The notes beneath the pieces were generated by a model. That model was not told where the DNA came from. It made no database searches and was given only the letters and a program-made list of their open reading frames with translations. DNA of 64,000 nt, taken from contig NW_025336598.1 in the NCBI RefSeq assembly GCF_004798865.1, forward strand, positions 10,507,259 through 10,571,258, in the 5' to 3' direction. The DNA is from Varanus komodoensis (lineage: Eukaryota; Chordata; Lepidosauria; Squamata; Varanidae). Made by a program: the position numbers and the translations under genes. Below, in pieces: positions 33,580 through 61,789 of the stretch. Numbering within the stretch: the first letter of the stretch is position 1; every line of letters begins with the position of its first letter.

Positions 33580-33682
33580 AGCTGGATAGCCATCTGAGAG
33601 GGATGGTTTAACTTGGGGACCTGCACTGAGCAGGGGGTTGGACCTGAGGGCCCTCTGGCTCCTTCCAGTTTTATGATTCTAA
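33580..33682 (+). repeat. CR1 LINE 3' tail
   Basis: Contains 'tagccatctgagagggatgg' 'tttaac', 'tgcactgagcagggggttgg' 'acc' and 'ctccttccagttttatgatt' 'cta'. It matches the 13.4 kb copy over most of its length. Confidence 0.75.
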
Positions 33683-33892
33683 GCCCCAGTGCAACCTGTC
33701 CCAGTCAGATTCCCTCGGATGTGTGGGGCCACATACTGGTTGCATTGGCATACTACAAACTGATTTATATTTGAACAGGCAGAAGATGCACAGTCTGCAC
33801 TACAGTGTTGAAGAGGTGTGCTGTGGGAGGGAAAGGCCGGGGCTAAGAATGCCTTCTTTGTACAGGTTCCAATACTCATGGTCCCATCTCAC

Positions 33893-34015
33893 TTATAAAA
33901 ACATAAGAAGAGCCATGTTGGATCAGACCAAGGGTCTTTCTAGCATTCCAGACTAGGTACACTCCAGCTACATTCCAGTCCCTCATGGGCACCTTGCTTG
34001 GTAGGTTAGTCTTCA
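33893..34015 (+). repeat. Dispersed reptile repeat fragment
   Basis: The phrase 'acataagaagagccatgttg' 'gatcagaccaagggtc' is a repeat end widely met in sauropsid genomes. The family cannot be fixed from this fragment. Confidence 0.5.
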
Positions 34016-34770
34016 GCAACCTTCATGGAGGAACCATCTTTCCCCTATCAGCTAAGCAAAATCTGTAACAAGACTATCTCCTGATTTGATGACCACAGCA
34101 CATCACATTATTGTTCACCAGAAGTAGCAATAGTAGGAGGGACAGATAAAAGTTTTGTGATAAAGAGAAGGTTCTGTGGGAGAGCAACCCCTTTGCAGGC
34201 AGCGGGTCTCTTCCAGGCTTCTCCAACTGGAGGATTTCAAGTGGTACCGCTCTTGGCAAGCTGCTGCCAGTCAGGGTGCTGTACTCTGTACTTTAAGCAA
34301 ACGCTTCACATGTTCACACAGAGAACAGCGAAAGCACCACTAGCTTTTAAGTTAACCTTCAAGCTGTCCCTAACTTTTTCCAAGTGAAGTGCCTCAAGAA
34401 AAGCATTTGTTGCTTCCACACATTTCTTTAGTGCTGTGAAACTCAGGGCTGGTTTGCACATGCATGTACCTCACTGGCTTTCCCTGGTGACTCCCAGCTA
34501 AATGCATTAGCTATCTCCTCTGAAGAGAATGCATTGTCTGAGATCACAATGAGTAATCTGAACACTTTGTTTAAGATATGGTAACTGATTGATGGTTCTT
34601 TGACTCACATGTGTAAGCCATCACTGCTCAGGCAATCATCAGGGGTTAGGCATGAATACACAATGCTTCATTGGAGGATGCAAAGGCTAGAGCGGTGTTC
34701 TTCACTGCAAGGTCCAAGGACCACTGGCAGCTTCCAGTTACCTCAAGCACAGCTCTTCAACCCCTTCTCT

Positions 34771-34786
34771 CCCCCCCCCCCCCCCC
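34771..34786. repeat. Poly-C run
   Basis: Sixteen C after a TCTCT stretch, part of a longer pyrimidine-rich strand (34,760-34,800). Similar short C runs occur at 15,668-15,678. Confidence 0.9.
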
Positions 34787-36728
34787 GGTCTCTCTCTGCA
34801 TAGCAACACCTTACTTCCAGCAGAAACTCTCTAGCTTTGCCTTGTTTTTCCATTAATGTTGGGCCAGTTGCTGAAATCTGGGTGACCAGAGGAAGGTTTG
34901 TGGTCAGGTGACCACAAACAGCAAGGGGGTAGAGAAGGATGGGAAGATGAGAATGAGGGACAATCAGCCAGTCAGCGACTGGGGAGGAACATAGAGCAGC
35001 AGCAGTGTAAAACTGAACACACTGAATTCAGGGCGAGCTATGCAAATCTTGTCTGAGAGATCCTGCTGCACTGGGTAGAACACAGCCCTCTCTCAGGGAT
35101 GAGAAAAAGCTTTATCCCGGGGCCAAGAGTGCCTCTTGGAATTGCCTCGATAGGTGAGTAATTGGGGATGTAGAGGGGGACGGAGAGGTGATGCCTAAAA
35201 ATGTCTCCAGGGGAATCTGGTGCACAATGTCACACACTGATCTCCTCCCTGCTGTGTACCGGGAAAGCCCCTGAGCAGTCTTGGTGCTGTGGCTTCTACT
35301 TGAAAAGCAGAGAAGAGCGCTGGCCCGGATAGGCAAGGAACAATAAGTTCACATACACTTAACTCAACGGGAATTGTTCAAGTTGCAGCCTGCCTGTTAA
35401 AATATTACCCAGAAAGTAGAGTATACAGATGAGATAGAATCTAACCTTCATTTTAAAGGCTAATACCTGCAAACAATCACACGACCAGAAACGTGTAGTC
35501 GTGAACAATTTCTTGCTACTGCAAAGTAGAAATGAATAATTTGTGAGTCAGGAGACACAGTTAGGGAAGGAGGGCGATTTGTTCCCTTGCCTAGCAAAGG
35601 AAAATTAAACACTTGCATCAAGATTAAATACAATGTATTCCACCAGCTGCTTTTCCTCACAATGAAGGGAGGTACTTACATGCCTTTATTGAGAGGAAGA
35701 GTGCATGAAAGGGCAAATACCAGAAACGGGGGGCAACCAAACAGAAATGGTTACCACTTTGTATCCTACAGGTGAGCTTTGAAACAGCTTCCATCTGACT
35801 GGATACTGCTAGAAAAAACTAGACTAGGTGGCTTGATCCCACAAGGCCATTCTAATAAATGTACACAATTCTTGTGCAATGTTATTATACATTTAATAGA
35901 ATACCTCCTGATTATAGCAAGAGCAGTGCCTACTGGTCACACTTTTTTAAAGTATGTTTAATTTCAGTATTGACTTTCAGAATGACTACTAGTCTGCATT
36001 GGACCACAGGCTGGGTCTGTGCGTGTCAGGGAAGAGCAAGTTTGGAGCAAAGTTAAGGACCTATCAGGGAACAATGCAGGAATTAAAAGTGTATTTATGC
36101 TCTTATACAGCTATTTCCTTAGACTTGCAGCTTGGACTTCCCAAGGAGAAAGAGATGACTGGTTTTCTCCCTATCCAGGCATCCCAATGCTCTCTCCTTT
36201 CCTGTGGGTTCTACCTCACCTCTGCCTCTCCTTCCTGGATCTCTCTTTGCTTCCTTATCAGTCTGCCTCCTGCGGAGAGGTTCCCCTTACATACAGAGAA
36301 GCCAGCTTCTCCAAAGCTGTGCAGCATCTTTCATGATTTGCTAATTTTGGGAGTGGCTTTCTCTAAGGACTTTCTCTAATATAGGTTCCATGTCGTAAGT
36401 ACACCACTGAGCACTATAAAACAGGGATGGCAGCTGTTGTTTAGTACATTTCTTGCTTTACAAGCAAACAGGCCTTTTCAAGGGGCACCATAAATATAGC
36501 GGCACAGGCTGGCTTACAAGTCTTGTTTGCTTTATCTTATGTGCTCAGTTGCTTGAGCTTTGCAGTAATCATGGCATGAACCACCTTTCATATGTCCCCA
36601 AAGATTTTCCAGCTCATCTGGAATTAGAAAGTAATGCAGGAAAAACCTCACTACACAATGCAAGCTTTCCCAGCAAGTACAGCAGCAGTACGATAATTAC
36701 ACATCATGTGCAAGTATATGTCATCGAC

Positions 36729-36885
36729 CAGGGGTGGCCAAACTTGAGGCTTCTGAGTCGCATGCACCCCTGTGAGTATTTTGCGGCTCCCTGTTGGCTG
36801 CTCGCCACCCATAGGCACCCACTGGCAGCTCTCAAACATCTGACATTTACCTGATGTGGCTCTTGAACAAGTCTGGACACCCCTG
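36729..36885. mobile_element. hAT-like non-autonomous DNA transposon
   Basis: The 157 bp element starts CAGGGGTGGCCAAACTTG and ends CAAGTCTGGACACCCCTG, terminal inverted repeats that match at 16 of 18 positions. CAGGGGT ends are typical of hAT elements of the Charlie type. Flanking octamers tcatcgac and ccatacac agree at 5 of 8 positions, compatible with an old 8-bp target duplication. No open frame is present. Confidence 0.75.
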
Positions 36886-37742
36886 CCATACACTAACGGC
36901 CCCTTTTCTTACTGGGGCCACAAGCCTACTATTAAGGAGGGCACAATTCAGAGCAGTGGAGCAGTATGGGAAGGGGGCACTTAAGCCTTTCCCTGCAGGA
37001 TATTTCCCTGCAATTTCCAAATGGCTCTCTAGAAGCTTCCTCTCCCATGGATAACCACATGCTGTTGAAATCAAGACTGGGGTAAGTCACTGAAGGGCAC
37101 TTTGGAGGCAGATCTAGGCAGTTTCATGTTGCAGCTGTGCTTTCAGTTTTCCCCTCCTAAATCATCTTTTCAAAATATAAAACCACCAATGACCTCCTAG
37201 TTATACATTCGTACATTGGGTGTTGTTGCACCACTGGATTTTCCCCGAACTCTCACCACGAGAATCTCCTGGAAATAAGCTAAAATGCATCTTAACTACT
37301 TATTTTTCCTCGCATGATCCCCATCCAAGCCCTTCACAACACTGCATCTAGCAGCGTGGCTGAGCGAGCACAGGTGAGCTGTGCGTGTGTATTGCTATGA
37401 AGCTTTTATCACTTTCCTGACTCCAGGATGTGAATCTGTTACGCCACAGAGAAACGCTGTGTTTCAGCATGGGGTACACACAACGCAGTACACTCGACTA
37501 TCCGACATTTTCAACAGTAAGATTCTGCACCTAGCGAGGTGGTGGTGCAGCGGTGCTCTGGCCTGTTCCCCCTCCTCCATGCACGCCTGTTGCGGAGGGA
37601 AGCAAGCGCCGCGGGGACCAAACAAGAGGGGCGGGGAGCCTGCCAGGCAGGCGCACGTGGGCTTTCCTTCCCGTCAAAGGCGGGCCTTCCTTCCCATCGT
37701 GCGCTCTCGACGCCCCGTGACCTCCGCTGGGCGGTGGCGGTC

Positions 37743-54802
<17,060 letters not shown>

Positions 54803-54904
54803 AAAGAAGTTCTGCAATTGTGTAACTTTTAGCCTTAAAAAAAAATCGGTTTGCTATGATTTCAAAGCTGCAGGAGTAATGAACTGGTGACCAGTGAGCA
54901 TACT

Positions 54905-54910
54905 AATAAA
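54905..54910 (+). terminator. LAP3: LAP3 poly(A) signal (AATAAA)
   Basis: A canonical AATAAA 103 nt after the LAP3 stop. A second AATAAA at 55162-55167 could give a longer 3' UTR. Confidence 0.65.
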
Positions 54911-54914
54911 ATTT

Positions 54915-56900
54915 TTAAAAATCCACAACATGGAATTCTCTGCATATTTAAAAATAGTATAGTTACTAGTATTAAAAATAATAGTATATAACTGAATGGA
55001 CTTATTCAGTTTGCAAAAGGTGCTTACAGAACAAAGATCTATTCTCTATTTTTATATTCTGACAAAAAATACATCCCAGAACTTGAATTATATATTTAAT
55101 ACTGAAGGAACAATTATTTTCAGATATCAGACTTTGTAATAGAAGATACAAAATAATAGACAATAAATATTATCTTGAAAACTTAAAGTCACTGATTGTT
55201 TAGCACATTCTTGTTTTTAATGAGCACAGTGTTTAAGAAAGCTTGTTTCCTATACATATTTGGACAAACATTAAACCTGAACTGAAGCTTGAACTGAAGC
55301 ATGTTGTCATCTCTCTCAAATCAGGATTCATATAAGACACTCCCTTGGTACTGGACTGTGCGTAGGTAGCACAAGACATCTCTAAAGAAACTTCTAAAAG
55401 TACTGAGAAAGCAGAACACCAGACCCACTTTGTGTGCAGAAGACCCCCATCAGTCTCTGGCACTTCCAGTGCTAGGGTCAGATCTGCTAAATATTTCTGC
55501 CCCAGGTCTGAGAGTCAGTGCTAGTCAGAGCAGATAATAATTGGGCTAGATAAGACAGTGTTCTGATCCTGAATAAGGCAGGTTCCTATGTGGTAATTTC
55601 TACTTTGGTTGTGCAAAGATTTCCCTTTGGCCCTTTGAGGGAAGTTGGAGGTATGGTGTTCTCTTTGGAATGTTGTCTGAAGCACATGCTTTATCTTGCT
55701 TGATATGGCCCTGCTGCAGTCCAAGATGAATTACATACAGGGCTTCAGTGTTGCCCTCAAGCTGACTGGTGTTCCTTTCCAGATCTGTTTCTATCCTCTT
55801 CTGCCATGCCAACCATAGTAACTGATATTGGCAGTCTAGTTCACATAAGATGAAATTTAACCTGTGCTAAGTAGTATGTACTGTGGCCAAAAATTCCAGA
55901 ATGGTATGGGATGTCAGCTGCCTGCAACCATCCAGGAGAGATACTGGCATTGTGGCTTGCTGCAAAATGTTAACTTAGCTGCAGAAGGACTTGACAAAAG
56001 CAAAGTTAATACAGGAAACATAGAAGATAAAACTAAAAGTGTAATGAGGTCTTTACATAAATCTAGTATAGTTGTTAGGAATACTGTGCAGTAACATTAA
56101 GATTACTGCCCTGGATTCCAGTAACAGGCAGGGGGGCGGTTCCCACTGAACCTGCCAACATCTTTCTCACATCCTTTCCCATGTCAAAAGGTCTTTAATC
56201 AGCAGTGGATCAGCAATGTAACCTTTTCCTTGCTCCGCAGCTTTTCCCAGCTCTCAGAGCTGAGCAGAAAAATTGTCCAATAAGCCTTAGCTGGGAGAAC
56301 TGCATATGAAAAGTGGCTTCAAACAGCAGGCACCATCTTTTGATTGAAACCTTTGTATATCATAATGGGTCTGTGAAGCCTTTGCAACAGTACAGGTGAA
56401 AGCTCCTTTTGTGAGTAATTTCTCATATAAAGTTTGAACTAGAAAAAGGGAATTCCATGCCTAAAGAAATGCTATGAAGCATCACACTAAGTTTAAAATT
56501 ATTGGGAAAAGAAATGGAAAATTCTTCAAAACTGAATTTGCTCAGACACAAGAAAATACAGCTTCAGAGGTGGGGGCAGACTGGAGCTGGTGCAGCACAG
56601 TGATGACTCATTAGAAGAGAGGATGGGAACAGCTAAAAGCTGCAGGGCTGACACAGGAATCCTAGGCCTACTCTTAACTTCCAACTCACCAATAGGTGTG
56701 AACCTATTGCAGACAAAGTATTTGCTGAACACATGGACACAACGAGAAAGCAGCATTACTGGCCATGTATCATACTAAACAGTTACTACTAAACAGTTAC
56801 ATAGCACGCTGAAGTACTTAGAAATGTGCTGTAGAAATACTTGGCAGCAATCCTACGCCTGCGTCGACAGAAAAAAAAAATCCTTCAATGCCCAGCATGC
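54915..56900. other. LAP3 3' flank and spacer before MED28
   Basis: AT-rich sequence with no recognised exon or full repeat. Short open frames on both strands show no family resemblance. The CpG-rich MED28 promoter begins at the right end. Confidence 0.6.
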
Positions 56901-57300
56901 CCCAGCAACCCGAGACCCCGCCTTTCCAATCCCGTTAGTCCCGCCTCGTCTTCCCGTTAATCTCGCGATACCTTTACCTTTCTGGCCTCGGGTGTCCGTC
57001 CGTCCCTCCACGACGGCCTTTCATCAGCTCCCGCGCGCGCCTGCGCAATAAGCATCGGCGGCCTTCGCTCAGTTGCCATGGCGGCTGGCTTAAGCGGGAT
57101 GTTTGGGAATCAGGGCCCGGTCCCTCCGCCGCCACCGCCGCCTCCTCCTCCTCTGCCAGTCGCCCCCGGTGGCCCGGGCCCGGCAGGGCTTCCTCCGAAC
57201 CCGGGGGGTCCGCGAAATCCCAACAGCACTCTCGTGGATGAACTGGAGGCTTCTTTTGAGGTAGGCCGCGGTAGGTGGAGGAAGAGACCGTGATGAGGAT
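56900..57300 (+). promoter_or_regulatory. MED28: MED28 CpG-rich promoter
   Basis: CpG-rich from about 56,900 to 57,300. It holds TCTCGCGATA at 56961-56970, nine of ten bases of the TCTCGCGAGA element known in housekeeping promoters and bound by BANP/ZBTB33-type factors (established knowledge), about 110 bases before the start codon. No TATA box is seen. Confidence 0.7.
57078..57260 (+). CDS. MED28: MED28 coding exon 1 (poly-proline N-terminus)
   Basis: Encodes 61 codons from '[15 protein letters not shown]' through ten Pro to '[13 protein letters not shown]', phase 0 at donor GTAGGC. The prolines use mixed CCG, CCA and CCT codons, so the run is not a recent pure-repeat expansion. Confidence 0.96.
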
Positions 57301-60300
57301 GAAACGGGAAATGAACCTGGGGGAGGCGGCCATGCTTAGTGGGGATTGTTGCATTTCTCCCGCGGATGGGAAGCTGTTTGAACGAGAAGCTTACATGCCC
57401 ATAGGGGGTACCATAAACTGCGGCTTGTATTTGCTGCGCTCATATGAATACCTCCATATGCGTGGTAAGCAATAAAAGCATTTTGTCCGTTTTGTTGTGG
57501 ATTTTGCGTCTGGAAATGCGAGTTACCTATAGAAATCGATGGGAAAATGCAGGTGCTGGAGGGTGAGAGGGCAAACCTGCTAAACATAAGAAAAACATCA
57601 AAGCCTAATTTAGTGAAATATTTTTATTAAGCCGATTCAAAGTTCATACACACACACCCAGCAACAGTAGCAGATTTTTAAGGGTCTGCCTCACAAAAAT
57701 CGCAAAAGCTTCCCTAACCAGGCGCCCTCCAGGTCTTCTCACTCCAGCTAGCCTAGCAGCCAGGTTGTGGAAGGCAGCTCCAGCTCTGGAGATCTTTGTG
57801 GCGAAGAGCCTGTGCATTTTGCATTATGAAGTGTCAAATCAGTCTTACATCAGAAATGCCAATACAGATTGTGATTATGTGTTTCAGTAGATTTATCTTT
57901 ACATGGGAGCTGCACACAAACTTTATGCAAAGTGTATGAGCTGCCAATGTATTCACCAAACTTCTAGGATATTCTTAACTCCAGCCTTGCAATGGAGTAA
58001 GGAAAGCTAACAATAAAGAAAATAGCAGCTCATTATTGACAAGTCGTTTTCAGCAAAACTCAAGTGCCTCAAAGCAGAGTTGAGATTCCAAGTGGCTTTG
58101 TTAATTGCACATTAACAAAATGTTTACTCATCTTCTGCTGCTGCTTTGTTTAATTTGAAAAGGGCATCCTGTGTGTTTCCATCAGAGGTGTGTGCACTTA
58201 TTTGGAATTTGCATTTCTCACTTATGGCACGGTTTGGCACTGTGTACATTTTGATTGCTTATGGTTATTTCATTTTGCATGTTCTAATATGTGCTGGGTG
58301 TTATTGGACAAAGAACTATTTAACTTCTTAACACTTTTCTTGATTTTGGAGGTAAGACTCCATTAGGATGTTTTCCTAGAAAGCAAAAATGCATTTGACT
58401 GTTGAATACTGTAATGTGGTCAATGGAACCAAAAACAAGCTGTAAATTCATAACGGTATGTAGCTTGAATGTTTTTTTTCTATTAATAGTAATGTCTAGT
58501 ATATCTAATTACCCAGGCTTGCTTTGCTTCCCTTGTGAGTCAAGATTATGTGAATGGTACAGACCAGGAAGAAATCAGAACAGGTAAACCTTGAATGTAA
58601 CCTGCATTTTTATCTGCTTTATGTTGCAGTGGTTACTGCTTTTATCTCTTGCTGCTTCTCATGTTTACAGTGATGGCCTGTAAAATTGTTTTCCAATTGT
58701 AAGATGCTTTGGGAGTTTGTTGGGCTAATAAAGCAGGATATTGAATACTAAAAAATGAATTTGTATCTAAGACTTCAATTTTCTTAACCTTACTAATTTT
58801 ATTGACACTTGAGGTACAATTATCTCCTCCTAATAAAAATTGGAGGTACATCTCACTTTCTTATAAGAAGTCAAACACATGCTCACACTTGTTCATCTTC
58901 CAACACAAGACAGCAGTCATCTTCTTTGCAACTGCAGATAACCTGCATGAGATCTCACTCTCCCCTTTGCCCATTTAGGGATAAGACAGTTTTCTGGGTA
59001 GTAGGGATGCTTCTGAGATTCCCTAGGGAATTGTGGTATGTTCTTAGCCCCACTCTTGGGATGATGCTACAGTCCATATATTGGTAGTCTGAGGAACATA
59101 AGGTGGACAACATAGGAGCATAGGGTGGAGGATACATCCAAAGTTGTAGTTTAATTCTTCAGGACACATTCCAGGCTCCCATGTTGCACAGTTAGAGAAT
59201 CATAAGGCTAAACTGTGCCCTTAATCTTTGTCATTTAAAGTTCTATGCAGATAGAACTTTCTATATACAAAGTGAAATTATATTATTGCAGTTCTGTTTT
59301 TTAAAAAAGATTTGGTTCAGACATTTGTGTTTTAATTACTTTTTCAAGAATAATTAAGGTAGTAAAATTTGACAACTGTTCTGCTGTTAAAGTAGAACTG
59401 GGGCATGCCCCATATACACTGCATATTGTGCAGTGTATGCAGGGTTGATATCTCTAGGTATTCATTATCAGTTAGGAACTAAGGCAGCCCCTGAAGAGAG
59501 TGGAAATGCTAGTTCCCAGAACAGGGCAGGTCAACAGAACTCTTATCTGTGAGCAAGGCTGACCTGCTCCATTCTAGGACCAACACAAAATACTGTTCTC
59601 GGTCTATAAAAATATAAATAAAACATTTAAATAAATTGTCCTCATAGGTGCTGCAGTGGCTGTATAATAATATAAACCTTTTGCTGCTTACAAGGGGAAA
59701 TTGGTGAATGGTACAGCAGAGGTAGGATTTACTTACCCCCAGGGTGGCATTGGATAGGGTGAATTCTGCTGGATTTTGTTAGTAGGCATTCTCCCTGCCC
59801 ATTACTCACCTTCAGATGCCCCAGTGCCACTCCTGTGTCACCATGCTTGTCTGCAATTAAGGATGGCAAGAGTTTTTTTCACAAGTGTTTGCAAAAATTA
59901 GGAGTACAAAAATTGTCGGCAAACGTGGGCAGTTCCTCTAAGGTACTACTGGGATACCCTGGGGAGGACTGCTTGTAACTGTCCAAAGGGAGGTAATGAA
60001 AGCCCAGCCTGACAGATGGTTATCAGATCTGAAAGAAAGTTGTTCTTAAATTGTCAGAAAAGCCGCAGTGGAAAAAGTCTAATTTCTTCTGCAGAGTTCC
60101 GTGCAATATCTATGGTGGGACTGAGGGTGAAGGGCACCCTACTCACAGTGTACCCAACCGTACCACCTACCACACTGGTGGTAGTTGTGCCTTAGCAGCT
60201 ACACAGAGTAGTTTGCTATTCAGTGTAACTTACCATATCATGCAAGCCCACCCAGTGTACAATACTTCCCTCAGTGGTGGTGGTGCTTTTTTGGCTTGGA

Positions 60301-61657
60301 TTCCAAACTGGTCCTTGATGGATTTGTTTGTAAATTTACTTTGTCTTGCTGCTTGAGATAGCTTTAAATCCTTGTTGTTCTGCCTGTGTAGGTGTTGACC
60401 AATGTATCCAGAAATTTCTAGATGTTGCACGGCAGACAGAGTGCTTTTTCCTACAGAAAAGGTTACAGCTATCTGTTCAGAAACCAGAGCAAGTTATTAA
60501 AGAGGTAGGTGCTATAACTTTGCTTAGTCTTAAGCACGACAAACACATATATAATAGACTCAAGGAACATTGTTTCTGAAATCCCATCCATAGCATTAAA
60601 AATATTTTATGCTGTATAGATTTCTACTCAAAAGTAAGTCTCATTGAATTCAATTTAATTTATTCTCAAGTAAGTGTGGGTAGGATTCCAGCCTAAGGGA
60701 GCAATCTTGTGGGCTGTAGATCTCAGGAGCCATAGGACAGCTTGGATTCCTAGCTCCAAGATGGGGATTGGGCTCCAACCCCAGAAGGGCAATTGGAGAT
60801 CCTCCCCCAACCCCCAGCTAGCAAATTAAGAACCATGCCAGCTGCCCACCAAGACTGGGAAAGCACTCTTGGAGAAGGACAAAGGGAGACATTTTATTGG
60901 GAGACAAGAAGAGGCCAGGAAATGAGCTGTCTTGTGCTTCTGCCAGCCTCCTGCCCTCCCCTTTGAAAGACTTTCACTACATAGGCAAAAAAGCCCATCT
61001 GGCAAAAAATGCTGGACAGGAGAAGATAGTCTCTGGTGCTCCTTCCATGCAGCATAGGACAGGGGCTTCTTAATGTCTTAATAAGACTAGAGCAATTTGT
61101 TTTAATCTACTCTTAATACGTAGGCACTACTTTAAAGTTGCTGGGCAGCCACACCCATAGATCTAATTCATCATAGTTTGTGATGGAAAACTAAGGAAAA
61201 GTTTAATATTTTATTTGTACAACACTTCAGAGTTAATGTAAAATAGTTGCTAAGAAAATAGATTGAGAATGAGAACATCCTTGGTTCAGATTTTCTTTCC
61301 AGTAAACTCATTATACTAGCTTGTCTTATACAATTATAACTGAGATACCTGAGTTAAAGTGCCCTGAATACTCCAAAGGTATTATATAAATACAAGATCT
61401 ATTATGTCCGTTTGAGAGATTCTCTGTTGTTTATTTCTGTTTGCATGCTTCTCCTGTAGGATGTTTCGGAACTGAGAAATGAATTGCAGAGGAAAGATGC
61501 ACTAATTCAGAAGCACTTAGGTAAACTGCGACATTGGCAACAGGTTCTGGAAGACATCAATATACAACACAAAAAGCCTACAGAAATACCTCAAGGACCT
61601 TTAGCCTATCTAGAGCAGGCTTCAGCTAATATCCCTGCACCTCTTAAGCAAACGTGA
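57078..61657 (+). CDS. MED28: Mediator subunit 28, complete, four coding exons
   Basis: MED28 is a metazoan Mediator head-module subunit, also reported at the cortex with merlin and Grb2 (magicin, EG-1). Exons are 57078-57260, 58517-58583, 60392-60504 and 61460-61657, joining to 186 codons plus stop (human 178). The N-terminal 48 residues are Gly/Pro-rich with ten consecutive prolines at 16-25, longer than in mammals. From '[18 protein letters not shown]' (residue 50 on) the protein matches the family closely, including '[20 protein letters not shown]' and the helix at about 122-154, '[20 protein letters not shown]', likely coiled coil. It ends '[10 protein letters not shown]'. The start has G at -3 and +4. 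All introns are GT-AG and repeat-poor. Confidence 0.98.
58517..58583 (+). CDS. MED28: MED28 coding exon 2
   Basis: A 67-nt exon for '[20 protein letters not shown]' 'RT' plus one base, essentially identical to mammals. Acceptor TACCCAG, donor GTAAAC. Confidence 0.97.
60392..60504 (+). CDS. MED28: MED28 coding exon 3
   Basis: Encodes '[20 protein letters not shown]' '[18 protein letters not shown]', phase 1 in and phase 0 out. Acceptor CTGTGTAG, donor GTAGGT. Confidence 0.97.
60625..60705. repeat. Short palindromic dispersed repeat, copy 7
   Basis: Reads 'ctactcaaaagtaagtctca' 'ttgaattcaatttaatttat' 'tctcaagtaagtgtgggtag' 'gattccagcc'. The central 'attgaattcaat' is a perfect palindrome. It lies in MED28 intron 3. 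Confidence 0.6.
61460..61657 (+). CDS. MED28: MED28 coding exon 4 and stop
   Basis: Encodes '[20 protein letters not shown]' '[20 protein letters not shown]' '[20 protein letters not shown]' 'PLKQT' and TGA. Acceptor CTCCTGTAG. The heptad-like leucines fit a coiled coil. Confidence 0.97.
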   Translation, partial: DVSELRNELQRKDALIQKHLGKLRHWQQVLEDINIQHKKPTEIPQGPLAYLEQASANIPAPLKQT

Positions 61658-61778
61658 ACAAAAAACACTATTCAAATAGTAACTTTTGTTAGCTCAAACA
61701 GTGTGGAACTGTAGATTTGTACAGTTTGTATGGTACAACTTTATATGGACTTTTTGAAGCTGATGGCAAGAAGCATAA

Positions 61779-61784
61779 AATAAA
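61779..61784 (+). terminator. MED28: MED28 poly(A) signal (AATAAA)
   Basis: First AATAAA, 122 nt after the stop. A second at 61980-61985 could serve a longer transcript; mammalian MED28 is known for long 3' UTRs. Confidence 0.55.
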
Positions 61785-61789
61785 TTAGG

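Larger units (their letters stand above)
31500..37500. other. CLRN2 3' flank and intergenic DNA before LAP3
   Basis: The CLRN2 3' UTR starts here. A candidate AATAAA lies at 32713-32718, 1.2 kb past the stop. The rest holds two poly-T runs, a CR1 tail, a reptile-type repeat near 33.9 kb, a 16-base C run and a hAT-like element at 36.7 kb. No further gene was recognised on either strand. Confidence 0.6.

Noticed and set aside
57275-57475. Open frame at the start of MED28 intron 1
   Set aside because: It lies past the exon 1 donor, is not conserved with MED28, and the correct exon 2 is found at 58517.
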